64,000 nt of DNA from Pochonia chlamydosporia 170 (GCF_001653235.2 NC_035790.1:3038001-3102000), one strand, 5' to 3'; shown: positions 1-11,273, numbered from the stretch's first letter. The notes: a model not told the origin generated them from the sequence alone. Numbers and translations are program-made.

Positions 1-1188
1 GGACTGAGAGTCAGACCTTCCTCGAGATGGTACCGGTTTCCGCCGTATTTGTTCAATCTGTTGGTCGTCTCTACCGCGATCCTGTGTCGAAAATGATGAA
101 TTTAAAGATTCGAAGGAGTTGAAAACTTTCGCAATGTACTCTTCGAGAGGTTTGAATATCCTCTTTGGTTCGCATTGGTCACCCAAAGAAGGGCCTCTGC
201 GGTGTGCCGTTAGATTATTTGGATTTGTTGGCCTCACTGGTGGGGGCGGCCGTTCTGGATATGAAGACGAATATGACCTAACGGCGGTGTTTGGTCGCAG
301 GTGACTCGGGCGCAAAGTAGGTTGCTCTTCAAAGACGTATTTTGCAGTGTAGCCATCGTGCTCCCTTGCATACAATGGGCTCGCCACATGTCCATTGCAG
401 GCATCATGAGGGTTCCTATAAGCATCCTGTGCTACCGAGCTGCTTTGGGATGCATTATGTGACGGCCATATTGAAGCATCAGGGCTGGGTCTCGGGGCCA
501 ACTTCCTGGAAACGTACGAGTGAATACACTGTCTCACGAGTCGACGACAATGTTGGAGCGAAATCGGTTGAGCTGCAGAGAAGATATTAGTGAGATTCTA
601 TAATAGCCATATAAGAGTTAAGAGCTAACGCATACCAGTCAGACTCTCACACCGCGCATGAACACTTCCATCACGTCGCCTCCCGAGAAACCCGGACTTC
701 GTAGCCTCACTCCCCGGAACCACCAAATCATTAATGGTAGTACAAATAGTGCACTTGAAAACTTTCAACTCTTTCGGCCATCTCATCAATGACGAGCAAG
801 TCATACAATTGCCCGTAGCAAAGTCCTTACTGCCACCCGGCCCTGCACGCTTGTGCTTATTAACGCTTGGCCCGGACATGGCGCCATCACCAACTCCCCG
901 ATCCTCAAAATCAGGCTGCAGGTGGCCCGTCGAGCCTTGTCTCTTCTTGGGAGTGCCGAGAAGCGATGGAAATGGATTACTTATGGAGCGTGCATGGCGA
1001 GAAGGCGCTGCCGTTGGTTTGGTTCGTTGAAAGTCAGACTCAGAGGAGCTCGAGTCGTCGTGTACTCGGCTATTAGATATGTCGATAGCTCCAAAGAGAG
1101 TAGTGGGCGTCTCCAGAGCGTCGGTGTGAATTCGAGTAACGAGGTCGCGGCGAGGCGGTCGAGAACGGCTGCGGGAAGAGGAAGTCAT
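1..1188 (-). CDS. HECT-type E3 ubiquitin ligase, HUL4-like, N-terminal part (runs off the left edge)
   Basis: Two exons are visible: 1188-636, then 572 to the window edge, with a 63-nt intron ending in ctgcag. The joined frame stays open to base 1, so the catalytic HECT domain lies outside. Exon 1 encodes a Ser/Arg-rich tail, then a four-cysteine zinc-ribbon-like patch (CMTCSSLMRWPKELKVFKCT, continuing to a fourth Cys). Exon 2 encodes HCRRLVRQCIHSYV and a Pro-rich linker, then FKPLEEYIAKVFNSF. From memory this order is that of the N-terminus of fungal HUL4-type ligases, which ubiquitinate nuclear and chromatin-associated substrates. The start is the first ATG of a long open frame. No HECT domain is in view, so the family call rests on the N-terminal motifs only; another zinc-ribbon protein is possible but less likely. 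Confidence 0.7.
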
Positions 1189-2634
1189 GGTTCCGCCGGG
1201 TTTTTATTTTTTGCAAGACATGAACCAGGCAAATTTTGTATCTGGCGCTTTGGTTCAAAAGGGAAAGCGTCTTCTGCGTCTGGTCCATTCGGGGGTCACA
1301 GCGAGGCAAGTACGACAATTATCGTGGCGAGACACCAAGAAGCAACCGGTGCATCTTGGCCACTGTACGGTGAGACAAGAGAGATGCGAAGTCGGATACT
1401 TGGGCCGTTGAGCTGACCGTTGTGATTTTTTTGTTTGTTGAACTTGTTTCTGCAAATAGCATACAAATTGCAAGGTACTTGACCAAAGGCGAAGTCACTC
1501 TGCTCTGGTGGCAGTTAGGAAATGGGATCAGATGCGGAATGGGAATGGGAATAGGATTGCTGGATGCGTGCGGCGAAGTCCAAATTGGTCTGGTCTTGGT
1601 CTGGTCTGGTCCGGTTCAGTGTGGTCCATGTCACTGTCTAGTGCCGTTGTGCCGCGCCAAGCCAAGCCAGAGGCTCAGATCAAATGCCAAGCACCGGACT
1701 TGAGTGCCTTTGAAGCGCCGGACCAGCTCAATGTCTGGTGTATGGTGGATGGTATGGTGTCCAGTTCCCACTGTTTCAATGTTAGTGGCGCTGACGTCGT
1801 TTGACTGGCGGGCGGCTCAGGCGCTCGATGCTGCCAATTTGGTCTGGTCCAAGCGATGGCCCGTGCCACTTTAGCTCAAATAGTTGAACTATGTGCACAT
1901 TCGTGCAAGCAGTTGCACGTAGGTCAGGAACGGGCTTCAAGCACATCCATTTCCATCACTTGGTGACCTTTTTCGTCCCTTTAAAAGCTTTAATTTCCAT
2001 GCAGGCAATTCTGTCGGGCACGCGACACTCGTATCCTAAACTTTCAATGGCATTCCGTGTCCCTTCTCACGAGTACAGTATTTCATCTGATGGGCAAAGG
2101 CTGCCTCGTATCAGTCTGGTGTGTTGTTGGGCTGCGAGTACACCATACTCAACGTCTGATCATGTTACACGAGTCCTCGCCTGAAACGTTCCGACGCGCA
2201 AACCTCGTTGACTATTGTGCTCTAGCTCGCCTAACAAAGTCACTGCACACAGTCACTTCCCGTCGTTCGCATCAACTTGCATCTCGCATAATTCCAAGCC
2301 CCGAGGCACGTCTCGTCACACATACTACCTTGTCTGGGCCAATAAATGGTAAGCCTGCTTGCATTATTCCACCAGTGCCCAAAGGTGCCACATCGTGGGA
2401 CAGACATGGGATGGAACATGGGACATTCTGCCGCCGACTGTGGACTATCCAAAAATCGCACAATGCACGGATGCCTTTTGCTTCCTTGACTTTTACTCAT
2501 TGGTACTGTTAACAAGCCTGCCGTCTAGTTATGGTCCGTCTTACCACAAGTCGACTGAATTTCTATGCTCTCAAGTCTAGTCTTTTTCGAATCTTGGTGG
2601 CCCCTTCCTTCTCTGCCGCTCCGCTTGACAAATA
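1189..2634. other. intergenic region, HUL4-like promoter side and arabinitol dehydrogenase 3' side
   Basis: No coding frame here resembles a protein I know. A short degenerate run of TGGTC units lies at about 1586-1612. The rest looks like ordinary promoter and downstream sequence. Confidence 0.5.
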
Positions 2635-4326
2635 TTATTCAAAAACAATGGCAGCCTTGATAGCAGACTTGTCCTTAATGCTCTGAAGAGCTTTGTCGAA
2701 CTCTTCCAGCTTGAACGTCTTGTTAACAATTCCCTTGGTCTTGACCTTGCCCGAGTCAAGGTAGTCAATAGTAGCGGCTGGTAATTGACAGAAAGTTAGA
2801 TGAATTCACATGGATTCACATGGCAGTGACGGGAAGCGGAACCCGACTTACGGAACATGTAGGTTTCGGAGAAAGACCCGATGATGGTGATTTCGTCACC
2901 AAAAATCTTGGCGGGTGGCCAAGTAACCCGGTCGGCATTGGCATAGACACTGCCACGATGAAAGAAAATTAGAATCTCCCGAGCAATTTTTGAAAACGAG
3001 TAAAGTTTGCTTGACTTACCCATAGACGACGAGGGTGCCACCACGACGAACGTAGTGGATGGCGTCGCCCAAAATCTTAACAGAACCAGTAGCCTCGACA
3101 ACTACAGGACATCAGAATTCGCATCACAGCCTGTCTCATATGGAAATTCACATACCAATGTCAAAGCCATACGGATTGTCCTTCTTGAGCTGCTCAAATT
3201 GAGGCTCAGGGTTTTCTCTCGACAGCTCAATGTAAGTATCAGCAGCATCAAGGCTCTTTGCCAGGTCCATCTTCAAGCCCTTGGGCGCTGCAATGGTAAC
3301 CTGGCAGCCTCCGTTCTGTCTAAGAAGCTGAGCAAGCATCTTTCACGTCAATTAGCTTCAATGTCCCCATGTCAAGTACAAGCTCATGCGAAACTTACAA
3401 GACCGGTGGGGCCAGCGCCAAACATGAGGACATGAGATCCCAGCTTGGGGCGGATCTTCTCCAAACCATGGCAAGCACAAGAAGCAGGTTCAAGGAGGGT
3501 GGCATCGACCCAGTTCAGGTTCTGAATCTTGAATACCTTGGCGGCAGGGTAGGCGCAGTACTCGGCAAAGCCGCCGTTCATGGTAACACCATGGGCGTTG
3601 AACTGCACCAGACATGTTAGCACAATCGCAAGACAGAAGGCTGAGGCGATGGCTGCATACGTTCTCGCAGAGCAATAGCTGACCACGGCGGCAGTAGAAG
3701 CACTCATTGCAGAGTTCACTGTTGTCGGCGGCGACTCGGTCACCGATTTGGAAGCCCTTGACGTTCTGGGAGGCTGTTAGTCGGGAACTTTGCAATTCTT
3801 GTCCGTGTAAGTGTGAGTGGACGGGTGTCATATACCTTGCCAACGGCGGCAATGAGGCCGACAGTTTCGTGACCGGGAATGAGAGGGAACTTGGCAATGA
3901 ATTCACCCTCGTGGATATGCTAGATGTGAATTAATATGGCAACCCGGTACGGTAAAAGATCCAATGCAGCGTACCAGATCTAAATAGTGGTGTTAGCTGG
4001 CAGACCAACTTGCTCAGGATAAAGAGACAGCTCACCAGTTCCGCAAACACCACAAGCCTTGACTTGCACAAGAACATCATTGTCGCGCAGCTCTGGGAGC
4101 GGGACCGTGACAATGGACCAATCTTCGGGCTTCTCATATCTTCATCGGATCGAGTAGTCAGCAAGAAGAGGTACGGATTAAGTAGATCGGCTCGTCGGGT
4201 GTCCTAGGCTAGTTGAGCCTGCGGCAGGCACCCTGATGGACGAACTAGCCTCAAGAAGTGGATATGCATTGCATTGATATATAAGACGTACCTGAGAGCT
4301 TTCATTTCCTTGGGAAGATTCGCCAT
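2635..4326 (-). CDS. Zinc-dependent D-arabinitol dehydrogenase (medium-chain dehydrogenase/reductase)
   Basis: Ten exons join to 347 aa: 4326-4292, 4139-4036, 3979-3975, 3919-3836, 3765-3661, 3602-3399, 3339-3156, 3101-3020, 2949-2852, 2777-2635. The protein oxidises a polyol with NAD(P) and acts in arabitol/pentose metabolism in the cytosol. Visible hallmarks are the catalytic zinc ligands Cys44 (in CGVCGTDLHIHEGEF), His65 and Glu66 (GHE); four structural-zinc cysteines at 95, 98, 101 and 109; and the Rossmann loop GAGPTG. The segment [17 protein letters not shown] fits the ARD1 D-arabitol dehydrogenase branch better than sorbitol or xylitol dehydrogenases. The third exon is only 5 nt, yet it restores the invariant GTDLHIHE motif. 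The substrate is inferred from family resemblance, and L-arabinitol or xylitol remain possible. Confidence 0.85.
3975..3979 (-). other. 5-nt microexon of the arabinitol dehydrogenase gene
   Basis: The exon is ATCTG on the minus strand. It lies between an intron ending in ctatttag (56 nt) and one starting gtacgc (55 nt). It completes codons for Asp and Leu in CGTDLHIHE next to the catalytic cysteine. Skipping it breaks the frame and removes a strictly conserved motif, so the call is strong despite the size. Confidence 0.85.
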
Positions 4327-6412
4327 TTTGAATTATATTTCGAGGTTTGTGTGTACTTCGGTCGGCGTGCAAGATTCGGCTTGTGATTCGGATGGATGTA
4401 AGCGAGGTAAGGTACCTAGTAGGTATACAAAGTGGCTATCAAGACAACATTAGCAAAGAAAAGCAGGCAAAAAGAGGCAGCTACTGACATATATTTATAG
4501 GTATACGAAATTCTTGTCGTTTGATGAACAAGAATTTGATCTCAAAGGTCAAAGTAAAGTAAACAGAAGAGAAGAAGAGGGACTGCACAGCTCCAAGACG
4601 CGGCGATCCTGCCAGCATTTTATTCCACAGCAACAAGCAAGAACACACCAGTCGAGACCAGACTCTCCGAACACACACCCCCTCCGTCTTCTCAACTGTG
4701 TTCTCCTCGGAGCAACTTGCAACGCCAGCATGCTCTACATTGGACGACCAATTCCAATGATGCCAGTCGATGGGCTTACTCAACCCATCTCAGCTGGGTT
4801 TCGGTCTCATCCCCCCTGACAGGGCGGCCTGGGATTGACCTTGGACCCCGCTAGATTGCTTGAAAGCAATGCGAGAGGATGCTTTAGCTCATCCCCACCA
4901 TCTACCGCTGCATCACAACACATATGAAAGTCGGCTAGATTGATACGACAGTCCTCACCGTTTCTCGACGATTGCTATCAGTGAATTGATCAATTCGAAA
5001 CTACATCATCATATACTTCTACTGAATACACAGCCTCCTTCAAAATACGACACGAAACCTTCCATGCTGACCGTTGGAATGGTTGACATCCGTCAGATGT
5101 CGGGTAGCTCATGCATCCTTCCTCCATAGCGGAGCAAGACGGAAGCCAGCTCGAATGAGGCGCATCTCTACATCCATCTCCCATGGACCCAAGCTTCGAC
5201 AACACGAATACCTTGACCTATGATATCTGTCTGAAAGGCCCCCAAGCTCCGTCCGGGACACCATCTTGCCGCCATGATTATGTCTCCCTCAAAAGCAGAA
5301 TGGTCCCACTAACCCTCTTTTTTCCTCGCGGATGAATTCTCCTGCATCCGTAGCTGGGGGTCTCTTTACTCGAATTGACATTTCGCATCCCCGGTTAGAC
5401 TTGACAAACTCAGTCAGTCTCAACAGCTTGCGGCGTTGCAAACACTGCTGTGTGGTGATTCTAGCCTATCAGTTAGCCTAGTGGCTTGCATTTGTGCAGG
5501 AGACACCGCTATTTGAAGCGTCATGTGATGCGGTTGAATGGTGTATCTTGTGTTCCCTGAAAGCTAGAGGCGATCCAGGGCAGGCATTGTCAAGACATCT
5601 GCGGTCGCGTTGCAGGCGTTGAGGTTGCACCGTGGTGGACATGCTTCTGCCTACAAAAGCTCTACAAGTTCAGCCACACACAGTGGTCAAGCATTGGACG
5701 AAGTACCTAGGTATGTGGTGCGATATCGTGACATGTAGCTGTTGCATTTTTGGTGAGACCATCTTGCTCACCACGCGGCCGGGGAAGCTGGCCGTTTTCT
5801 TCTGGCCAAGATGTTGAGGAGCATGCAGTGATGGAGCTAGATGATCCAAGAGTACACCGTAGTTGACTACACGATGCACCTGGACCAAAGCGCTGTGGCG
5901 TCATGTTTGCATCGAGAAAACATTAATACAGCCCTCCAATATGATTTACATCTCACTCAGATCTCATCGGTCATAATTGACCTTTAGAATTGGCCAGCTT
6001 GGACGGGCAAGCTTCAGCTACTTCAGAGTCATGACGTGCGCACAGTCCACCGTTTAAAACGACGTCAAGTACATCATATCCAACCATCACATTCAAATTC
6101 ATGACCGTATATCGCAAGCAATTGTCTCATTGACTGCAAATAAGTGACCCTGATGCAAATGATTTCCGAGGATCTAACCCCTCCAAAAACTCCCACCGTG
6201 TCCCCTACTCAGCCGGTTGTTTGTTCATGTTCCATCCCCCTTTGCCTCCCCGAAATATATAGAAACTCTCATGGTAAGAAATTTTTATATTGTCCTCCAT
6301 TTCTGTAGAGTTACATGTTTCGGTACCCTGGTTTCCCTTTTTGTGTGTGTGTATTGCCATGCATCTCGAAAACAGCGTAAACCTTTTTTATCCTTGAATA
6401 ATCTCGGTTCGT
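4327..6412. other. 2.1 kb intergenic region
   Basis: This lies between the arabinitol dehydrogenase start and the RPS10 stop. Only short, low-complexity open frames occur, none with recognisable domains. There is a short GT run near 6342. I see no RNA gene or mobile element. Confidence 0.5.
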
Positions 6413-7117
6413 TTAAGAGGGGGGAGCACCGCGGCCAGCGCCACGGCCAGCACCGCTGCGGCTATATCCATTGTCAGCATCATTCCACAAACACACATAC
6501 ATCTCCATCCCAGAAGATATCTCGATAGAAAATTGAGAATACTCACAACTGAGGAGCGAATTCACCAGGAGCACCACCCTCCTTGCCCTCACCAGCATCA
6601 CGTCGTCGGTAGCCACCCTCGCGGTCACCACGGTCGCCGCCACGGCCACGGCCGAAAGGTCGTCGCTGGCGCTCTTCCTCGCCGAGCATACCGCGGGGAG
6701 GAGCGTGCGATCGCTGCTGCTTGATGTGGGTAGCGGGGACGATCTCGGCGGGCAGGTGCAGCCACTCGCGGAGGTAGTCGAGGCCCTCGGGCGTCAAGGT
6801 GTAGTAGTAGTATTGCCACGAGAACTGAGTCTTGACATAGCCGCGGGAGTTGAGGGACTGGCAGGCCTTGATGACGAACAGGTTCTTGGTGTCGATGTCC
6901 GGGTGCTTGGGGAGGTTGAAGTCCTTCTGGGCCACGAGGACACCCTCACGGAAGAGGTACTGGAGTAATCGCAAGTCAGTTTAACACAATTCAATCTCTT
7001 TCGGGTCTTCATCGCGCTTTTTTGCGTTTTGTTGTTTCTCATTCGCTTGGAGCAATCGTTCGTCAAGGGTGTATTTACCTCGTGGATCTTCTTGCGGTCG
7101 GCCTTGGGAATCAACAT
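6413..7117 (-). CDS. RPS10: 40S ribosomal protein S10 (eS10)
   Basis: Three exons, 7117-7079, 6959-6547 and 6461-6413, give 166 aa. The first exon encodes [13 protein letters not shown], the standard eS10 start. The body carries [20 protein letters not shown], then [20 protein letters not shown] and [12 protein letters not shown], the winged-helix core that sits on the 40S head. The tail is Arg/Gly-rich ([19 protein letters not shown], then [14 protein letters not shown]). The last intron (6546-6462) is needed: read through, it stops after FAPQL and loses the RG-rich end typical of fungal eS10. It is transcribed away from SDE2, with 400 bp between the two starts. Confidence 0.96.
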
Positions 7118-7517
7118 CGTGGCGGTTTGGTGGTGAGGTCGATGTTGAAAAGGAAGGGGGCAGATTTTCGGAGTTGAAGGTGCCTGGGCTCTCAAAATGG
7201 ATCAATTACTTTTGTGGGCGGAAACCCTACGAGAAATTCGAACCTAGCGAGTGGGGTGGCTCGTCAGTTTGTGCGCTGTGGCTGGAGAGCACGTGATGAT
7301 AAGATATGGTTTCCAGTCCGTCACTTTGTGGCTTGAGAGCCTAAACCTTCTCCACTGCGTCCATATCTAGGCGGCAGTCCCCCATCCCAAGAGCAAGAAC
7401 CGAAGACAAACGACAAAGTTTCAAAAGTGCCTCGACCTTGTTACCTCTTTTCGCCAGATTTTCGTCATTCAGGAAGATCAACAGACTGAAAATACCGTTG
7501 GACGCGCAAAATCCGCA
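7118..7517. promoter_or_regulatory. divergent promoter of RPS10 and SDE2
   Basis: 400 bp separate the two start codons, which face away from each other. The segment must hold both promoters and 5' leaders. I see no strict TATA box and mark no factor sites. Confidence 0.6.
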
Positions 7518-8363
7518 ATGGCGCCTGGCAATCTCAATGTCCTTATCACCACGTTTGGTGGTCTTGGTCTACCATCTACTCTGGTAGTCCCAGTTCCTCC
7601 ATCTACAACCATTACAGAACTCCGCGAGGAAATCAATGAGCGCCTTCCAGCGACAGACTCCAGACTCATCCTCACCACCATCTCCAACAGACAACTACCC
7701 GAGGTTTCGCAAGCGCCCATCTCGACATATCTATCCAGCAGCCAGGATGAGTTTCTGTCCTTGCGACTCGCCGTTCCTCTGTGCGGTGGTAAAGGTGGTT
7801 TCGGCTCCCAGCTTCGTGCCGCCGGTGGGCGCATGTCATCTCGCAAGAAGAAGAACCAAGAAGACCACGGCTCAAGCCGCAACCTTGATGGCCGCAGACT
7901 ACGAACTGTGAATGAAGCAAAGGCTCTCGCAGAATACCTCGCCATCAAGCCCGACATGGACCGCAAAGAGAAGGAGAAGCGCAAAGAGCGCTGGGAACAA
8001 ATCGTCCAGATGTCGGAAGAGAAGCAACATCAAATCAGAAATGGCGGCCAAGGCAGACTTGATGGGAAATGGGTCGAAGATAAGGAAGAGAGCAGCGAAA
8101 AGACACGCGACGCAGTCGCCGCCGCAATGAAAGGCGGCGTCTACAGAGATAATCTTATCAGCACATCGCATGGCTCTGCTTCCAGCGAGCAACCTGAAAC
8201 GCAGTCAAACTCTGAAGAGGACGCAAATTCAAGCTCAAAAGAGTCGTCACCGTCTAATGAGGTTGATGAGCCAGCTAAGACGGAGCGACGGACTTTCTTT
8301 GGCTTCGACGAAGATGATGAGTTTATGAGCTCATCTGATGAGGAGGCTGAAAGCAAGAAATAA
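7518..8363 (+). CDS. SDE2: Sde2, ubiquitin-fold splicing regulator
   Basis: A single-exon gene of 281 aa. Residues 1-91 form a ubiquitin-like fold ending in a double glycine. It is followed directly by [20 protein letters not shown], the hallmark of Sde2. In fission yeast, ubiquitin proteases cut after this GG. The released Lys-starting protein enters the spliceosome to promote excision of selected introns and is later destroyed through its N-degron. Here the predicted cut is Gly91/Lys92. A basic, coiled segment (about 140-180, [16 protein letters not shown]) follows, then a Ser/Glu-rich acidic tail. The start has a good context (gcaATGgcg) and matches the family N-terminus. Domain order and length fit the family. 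Confidence 0.93.
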   Translation: MAPGNLNVLITTFGGLGLPSTLVVPVPPSTTITELREEINERLPATDSRLILTTISNRQLPEVSQAPISTYLSSSQDEFLSLRLAVPLCGGKGGFGSQLRAAGGRMSSRKKKNQEDHGSSRNLDGRRLRTVNEAKALAEYLAIKPDMDRKEKEKRKERWEQIVQMSEEKQHQIRNGGQGRLDGKWVEDKEESSEKTRDAVAAAMKGGVYRDNLISTSHGSASSEQPETQSNSEEDANSSSKESSPSNEVDEPAKTERRTFFGFDEDDEFMSSSDEEAESKK

Positions 8364-8683
8364 GAACACAAACAATGGCTATGGATTGGAGTTTTAGGGA
8401 AAAATATCTGGGATTGTACTTTTATTCAAAGGGGAAACTTGGGGCGTTTTGCATAATCGGTGGGCATTGGCATTTCCATATGGAGGCATATATCACAATT
8501 TGACTCAATACAAACACTATTCTCTCACCCAGTGCACTTCAAATGTTCTAAAAAGGCTTTTCTCAATTGACAACCATTATAAGGATTGTTTACCGAGTTT
8601 TCCGAGTAATACACTTGCAGCGTGGCTGCTACTCCATCCTCTATGAACACCAATCCAATTCTACACCACCACTGATATCAAAT
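8364..8683. other. convergent 3' region of SDE2 and COX12
   Basis: 320 bp between two facing stop codons. The sequence is A/T-rich and holds the 3' UTRs of both genes. No gene seen. Confidence 0.5.
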
Positions 8684-9245
8684 TTATGCGTCCAGCTTAA
8701 CAGGGAAGTTGCCAGCCTCTATAAATACGATCGTTAGTCAGAGTTCACACCATAATCCGTGCTGGTTCGTACCTCGCTGCTCATCCCATCGCTGATACCA
8801 TCCGGAAGGGCACAATGATCGGTAGGCCAGCCAGAACTACCGCATTGTTAGTCATCTTGGTGTAGTCCGAGCTTGCAATACTTTTTTAGGCGCGCTTCCG
8901 TACCTGACGGCAAGGAGCAAAGTCCTCTCCCTTGGCAATGATGCACTTGTGGTAGTCGACGTAGTTCTGCCAGCAATGCTTGGTCTGGTTCACGTTAGGA
9001 AACCGAGCGTCGGTGCCTGCGGGAAAAAAACACGGCTGCATTAGTATTTGAAGACACGATTCGACGCAATTGAGGTATTCGCAAGGTCGCGCACGAGGGT
9101 TTCGTCGGGTTGGAGCTTACCGGCTGCGGAATTGTTAGCCTCGGATGCCAGATCAGACCATATTTTTTAGGGAGGGATTATCCGACGTACCAGTAACGAA
9201 CTTGAAGGGCTTGGTGACAAGCTCCTGACCATCTTCTTCAGCCAT
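8684..9245 (-). CDS. COX12: Cytochrome c oxidase subunit VIb (Cox12)
   Basis: Exons 9245-9191, (9123-9121), 9016-8904, 8836-8773 and 8718-8684 give 89 aa with the 3-nt exon, or 88 aa without it. The protein is a small peripheral subunit of complex IV on the intermembrane-space face, imported by the Mia40 disulfide relay. The twin cysteine motif is intact: Cys34-x9-Cys44 (CWQNYVDYHKC) and Cys55-x10-Cys66 (CRQFWLAYRSLC). With the 3-nt exon the start reads FVTAGTDARFP, the same spacing as yeast Cox12 (TVGFDARFP); without it one residue is missing. Both forms are in frame. It shares a 323-bp divergent promoter region with another mitochondrial protein gene. Confidence 0.93.
9121..9123 (-). other. 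candidate 3-nt microexon (CCG) of COX12
   Basis: On the minus strand CCG sits between an acceptor (ccgcag) and a strong donor (gtaagc). Including it adds one alanine before GTDARFP and restores the residue spacing seen in yeast Cox12. Excluding it leaves one long intron and a one-residue-shorter protein, also in frame. The sequence alone cannot decide. Confidence 0.5.
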
Positions 9246-9568
9246 GGTGAATTGATTCGATTGATAATCTGGAGAACCGGGCAAATTTGACGCAGTGGTG
9301 GCCAATTGAGCTTGAACAATTGGGTGGTGAGGTTGATGCGTCGACGTTCGCAGCTTGGAATCAGATGTTCCGGTATTGGTGGCTCAATTTGTGCCTCAGG
9401 CTCCCCAGCCAATGGGCTAAGGCAACCACATCCTAAGCAGTGGGCCGACAGTCAATTGCAACATGAGATGCTCGGCAACCTTCAAACACCACTTCGGAAA
9501 GGGCGACATTTTTGTCAATTGCTTCACATAACGACTACTCTCGCGCAGACCAATCTCCTCTCTTCAAG
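9246..9568. promoter_or_regulatory. shared divergent promoter of COX12 and the small mitochondrial membrane protein gene
   Basis: 323 bp between facing-away starts, both for proteins assigned to mitochondria. No specific regulator site was identified. Confidence 0.55.
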
Positions 9569-10026
9569 ATGCGTCCCACCACTGCCCTTAGAATGTTCCG
9601 CCCTACGGCTCGCATGATGCGACCGGTTCCCGTAAGCCCTGCAACAATGAGCCATTGTCAGAGATGGAGCTAACCATGACGATTTTACAGAAGGAGGACC
9701 AGGCCGGTATGTGCCGAAAGGCTCCGCCATAGACGACTTGAAGCTTTTCAGCAAAGCTTCGTCAAGCTACTCGGCACCATGCTAATTGACTTTTAGGCCA
9801 CACCATCTCCCAACGGTTGCGCAAGCTCAAGCAGATTCCCCTCGGTACGCATGTCCACGATCAGCCTCCGCCTATCATAGAAATTGTCGAGCTAACAATT
9901 CGTTTAGCTGCTGTCGTCGGCTTTGCCATCTTCGCTGCCGGGTACTCGAGCGTCCGAAAATTCATGGTTGACAAGAACCTTCGACTGGCCCGGCAGGGAC
10001 CTGGTGGCCGTGCTGACCACCACTAA
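9569..10026 (+). CDS. Small single-pass mitochondrial membrane protein, possibly B12D/NDUFA4 (MLRQ)-like
   Basis: Four exons, 9569-9631, 9690-9705, 9797-9844 and 9908-10026, encode 81 aa. The N-terminus (MRPTTALRMFRPTARMMRP) is rich in Arg and Met without acids, a typical mitochondrial presequence. One membrane helix follows (AAVVGFAIFAAGYSSV, about residues 45-60), then a basic tail, KFMVDKNLRLARQGPGG. The helix plus a D-x-x-L/V-R tail resembles B12D/MLRQ-type subunits linked to respiratory complexes I and IV, but the match is weak. The last intron (63 nt) is a multiple of three without a stop, so a longer read-through form would also be open. The 16-nt second exon is supported by clean splice sites on both sides. 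Confidence 0.6.
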
Positions 10027-10276
10027 ACGTCACTGGATAATTGGCTTGGAGGATTTCGTTTTGTTTGCGGGTAGCAAAACACTGTACATGTCAACATAGG
10101 AAAACAACAAGTCGTTAATTGAGACTTGGCTTTAGAGCTCTTTATTTTGTTCACTTTGTGTCCTTGTTGTCCAGAATAGAAGTACCCATTTTCTTGTGAC
10201 CTTTTCATCCTTTCCGTAACACCATCGCTATGCAAAACCCTATCAAAATACTATGGTAATGAGAAATCGCAGAGAC

Positions 10277-10794
10277 TCAAGCCTGCTTTGGTCCAGCGAC
10301 ATCCAGTCCCTCCAAGCCTTGCATAGGATCAGCCCCAGAACCATTCGGAGCCGGTCCTTGTCCTTCCAATGTCCCATTTGGTTCATCCGCAGCATGCTCT
10401 GCCAACCATCCTTCCTGTTCCCGGGGAATTAGCACAGTCATTTATTTGTAAAGTGAGTTGCGATGTCACATACCTGTTCCCAGACTGCTTTCTTGCTGCC
10501 CAGACCCTCATCCGCGCTCTTCGGTGCCTTGGCTTGTGATACCTTCATGACCTTGCCGAAGAACTCGGACTGGTCCATATTATCGATAGCCTCCTTGGCA
10601 TCATCAGGGTCTTCAAACTCGACATATGCGAAACCACGGTGAGAATCTGTAGATTTCCGCGAGTCTGGCTTGGGTAGTTGCACTTCAACGATTTCTCCAA
10701 AGGGAATGAAAGCATCAAGTAAGTGGGTGGTGGTTACGACAGGCGACAACCCGCCCACAAATACAGTGGCTTTCCAACGTGCGGCGTCAGACAT
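10277..10794 (-). CDS. RRM protein resembling the RNA-binding half of cyclophilin E/Cyp33
   Basis: Two exons, 10794-10474 and 10414-10277, encode 152 aa. A single RNA recognition motif covers about residues 9-85, with RNP2 (VFVGGL) and RNP1 (RGFAYVEF). The stretch AFIPFGEIVEVQLP and the IDNMDQSEFFGKVMKV helix/strand match the RRM of animal PPIE/Cyp33, a spliceosomal cyclophilin. No isomerase domain follows: the second exon gives only a Trp-containing peptide (EGWLAEHA) and a Gly/Pro/Asn-rich tail. I start at MSDAARWK rather than an in-frame ATG 48 nt upstream, because the RRM begins a few residues later and the upstream part looks like leader. A role in RNA processing is inferred. Confidence 0.8.
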
Positions 10795-11273
10795 GGTCAA
10801 GAGAAACGTAGTGAAGCTTGGCCAGCCGGGTTTCTTTCTCAAGTTGTATCGAATTTCTGCGCCCTATGCGAGGAAGCTTGAATCACACTTTGAGCTCTCA
10901 TTGGCCTACTGAACAGAGGTCGTCTCACCCACTAAAACCCGTCCTTGAACAATCACGTGATCCCCCTCCACTACCCCTGTTACCAGTACGTCTTGCTTCA
11001 GGGAAGCATGGACGTGTCCCTTGGCGGGAGCTCAGGAGGGTTCCATATATTATCATCAAGCCTGCAATCTGGCATCATAATTCATGACTTACATGCCATT
11101 GCGCCAGCCTTCCAATTCCACACTCTGGTATTTATCCACTGCAACGGTTTTTCCGATGATGCAACTCTAATTCGAAGTTTACAGGCTTGGCATTTAAGCT
11201 ACAATACTTGAATTCGATTCACATCGCTAGACCGCACCTTGGGTAACTTGGGTCGTGTTTACCCCACGCCATC
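10795..11273. promoter_or_regulatory. divergent promoter of the RRM gene and SEC31
   Basis: 479 bp between starts that point away from each other. No coding frame or specific motif is supported. Confidence 0.5.

Noticed and set aside
7230..7265. tRNA B-box-like GGTTCGAAT on the minus strand
   Set aside because: The flanking bases do not form a T stem or acceptor stem; no A box at the right distance.
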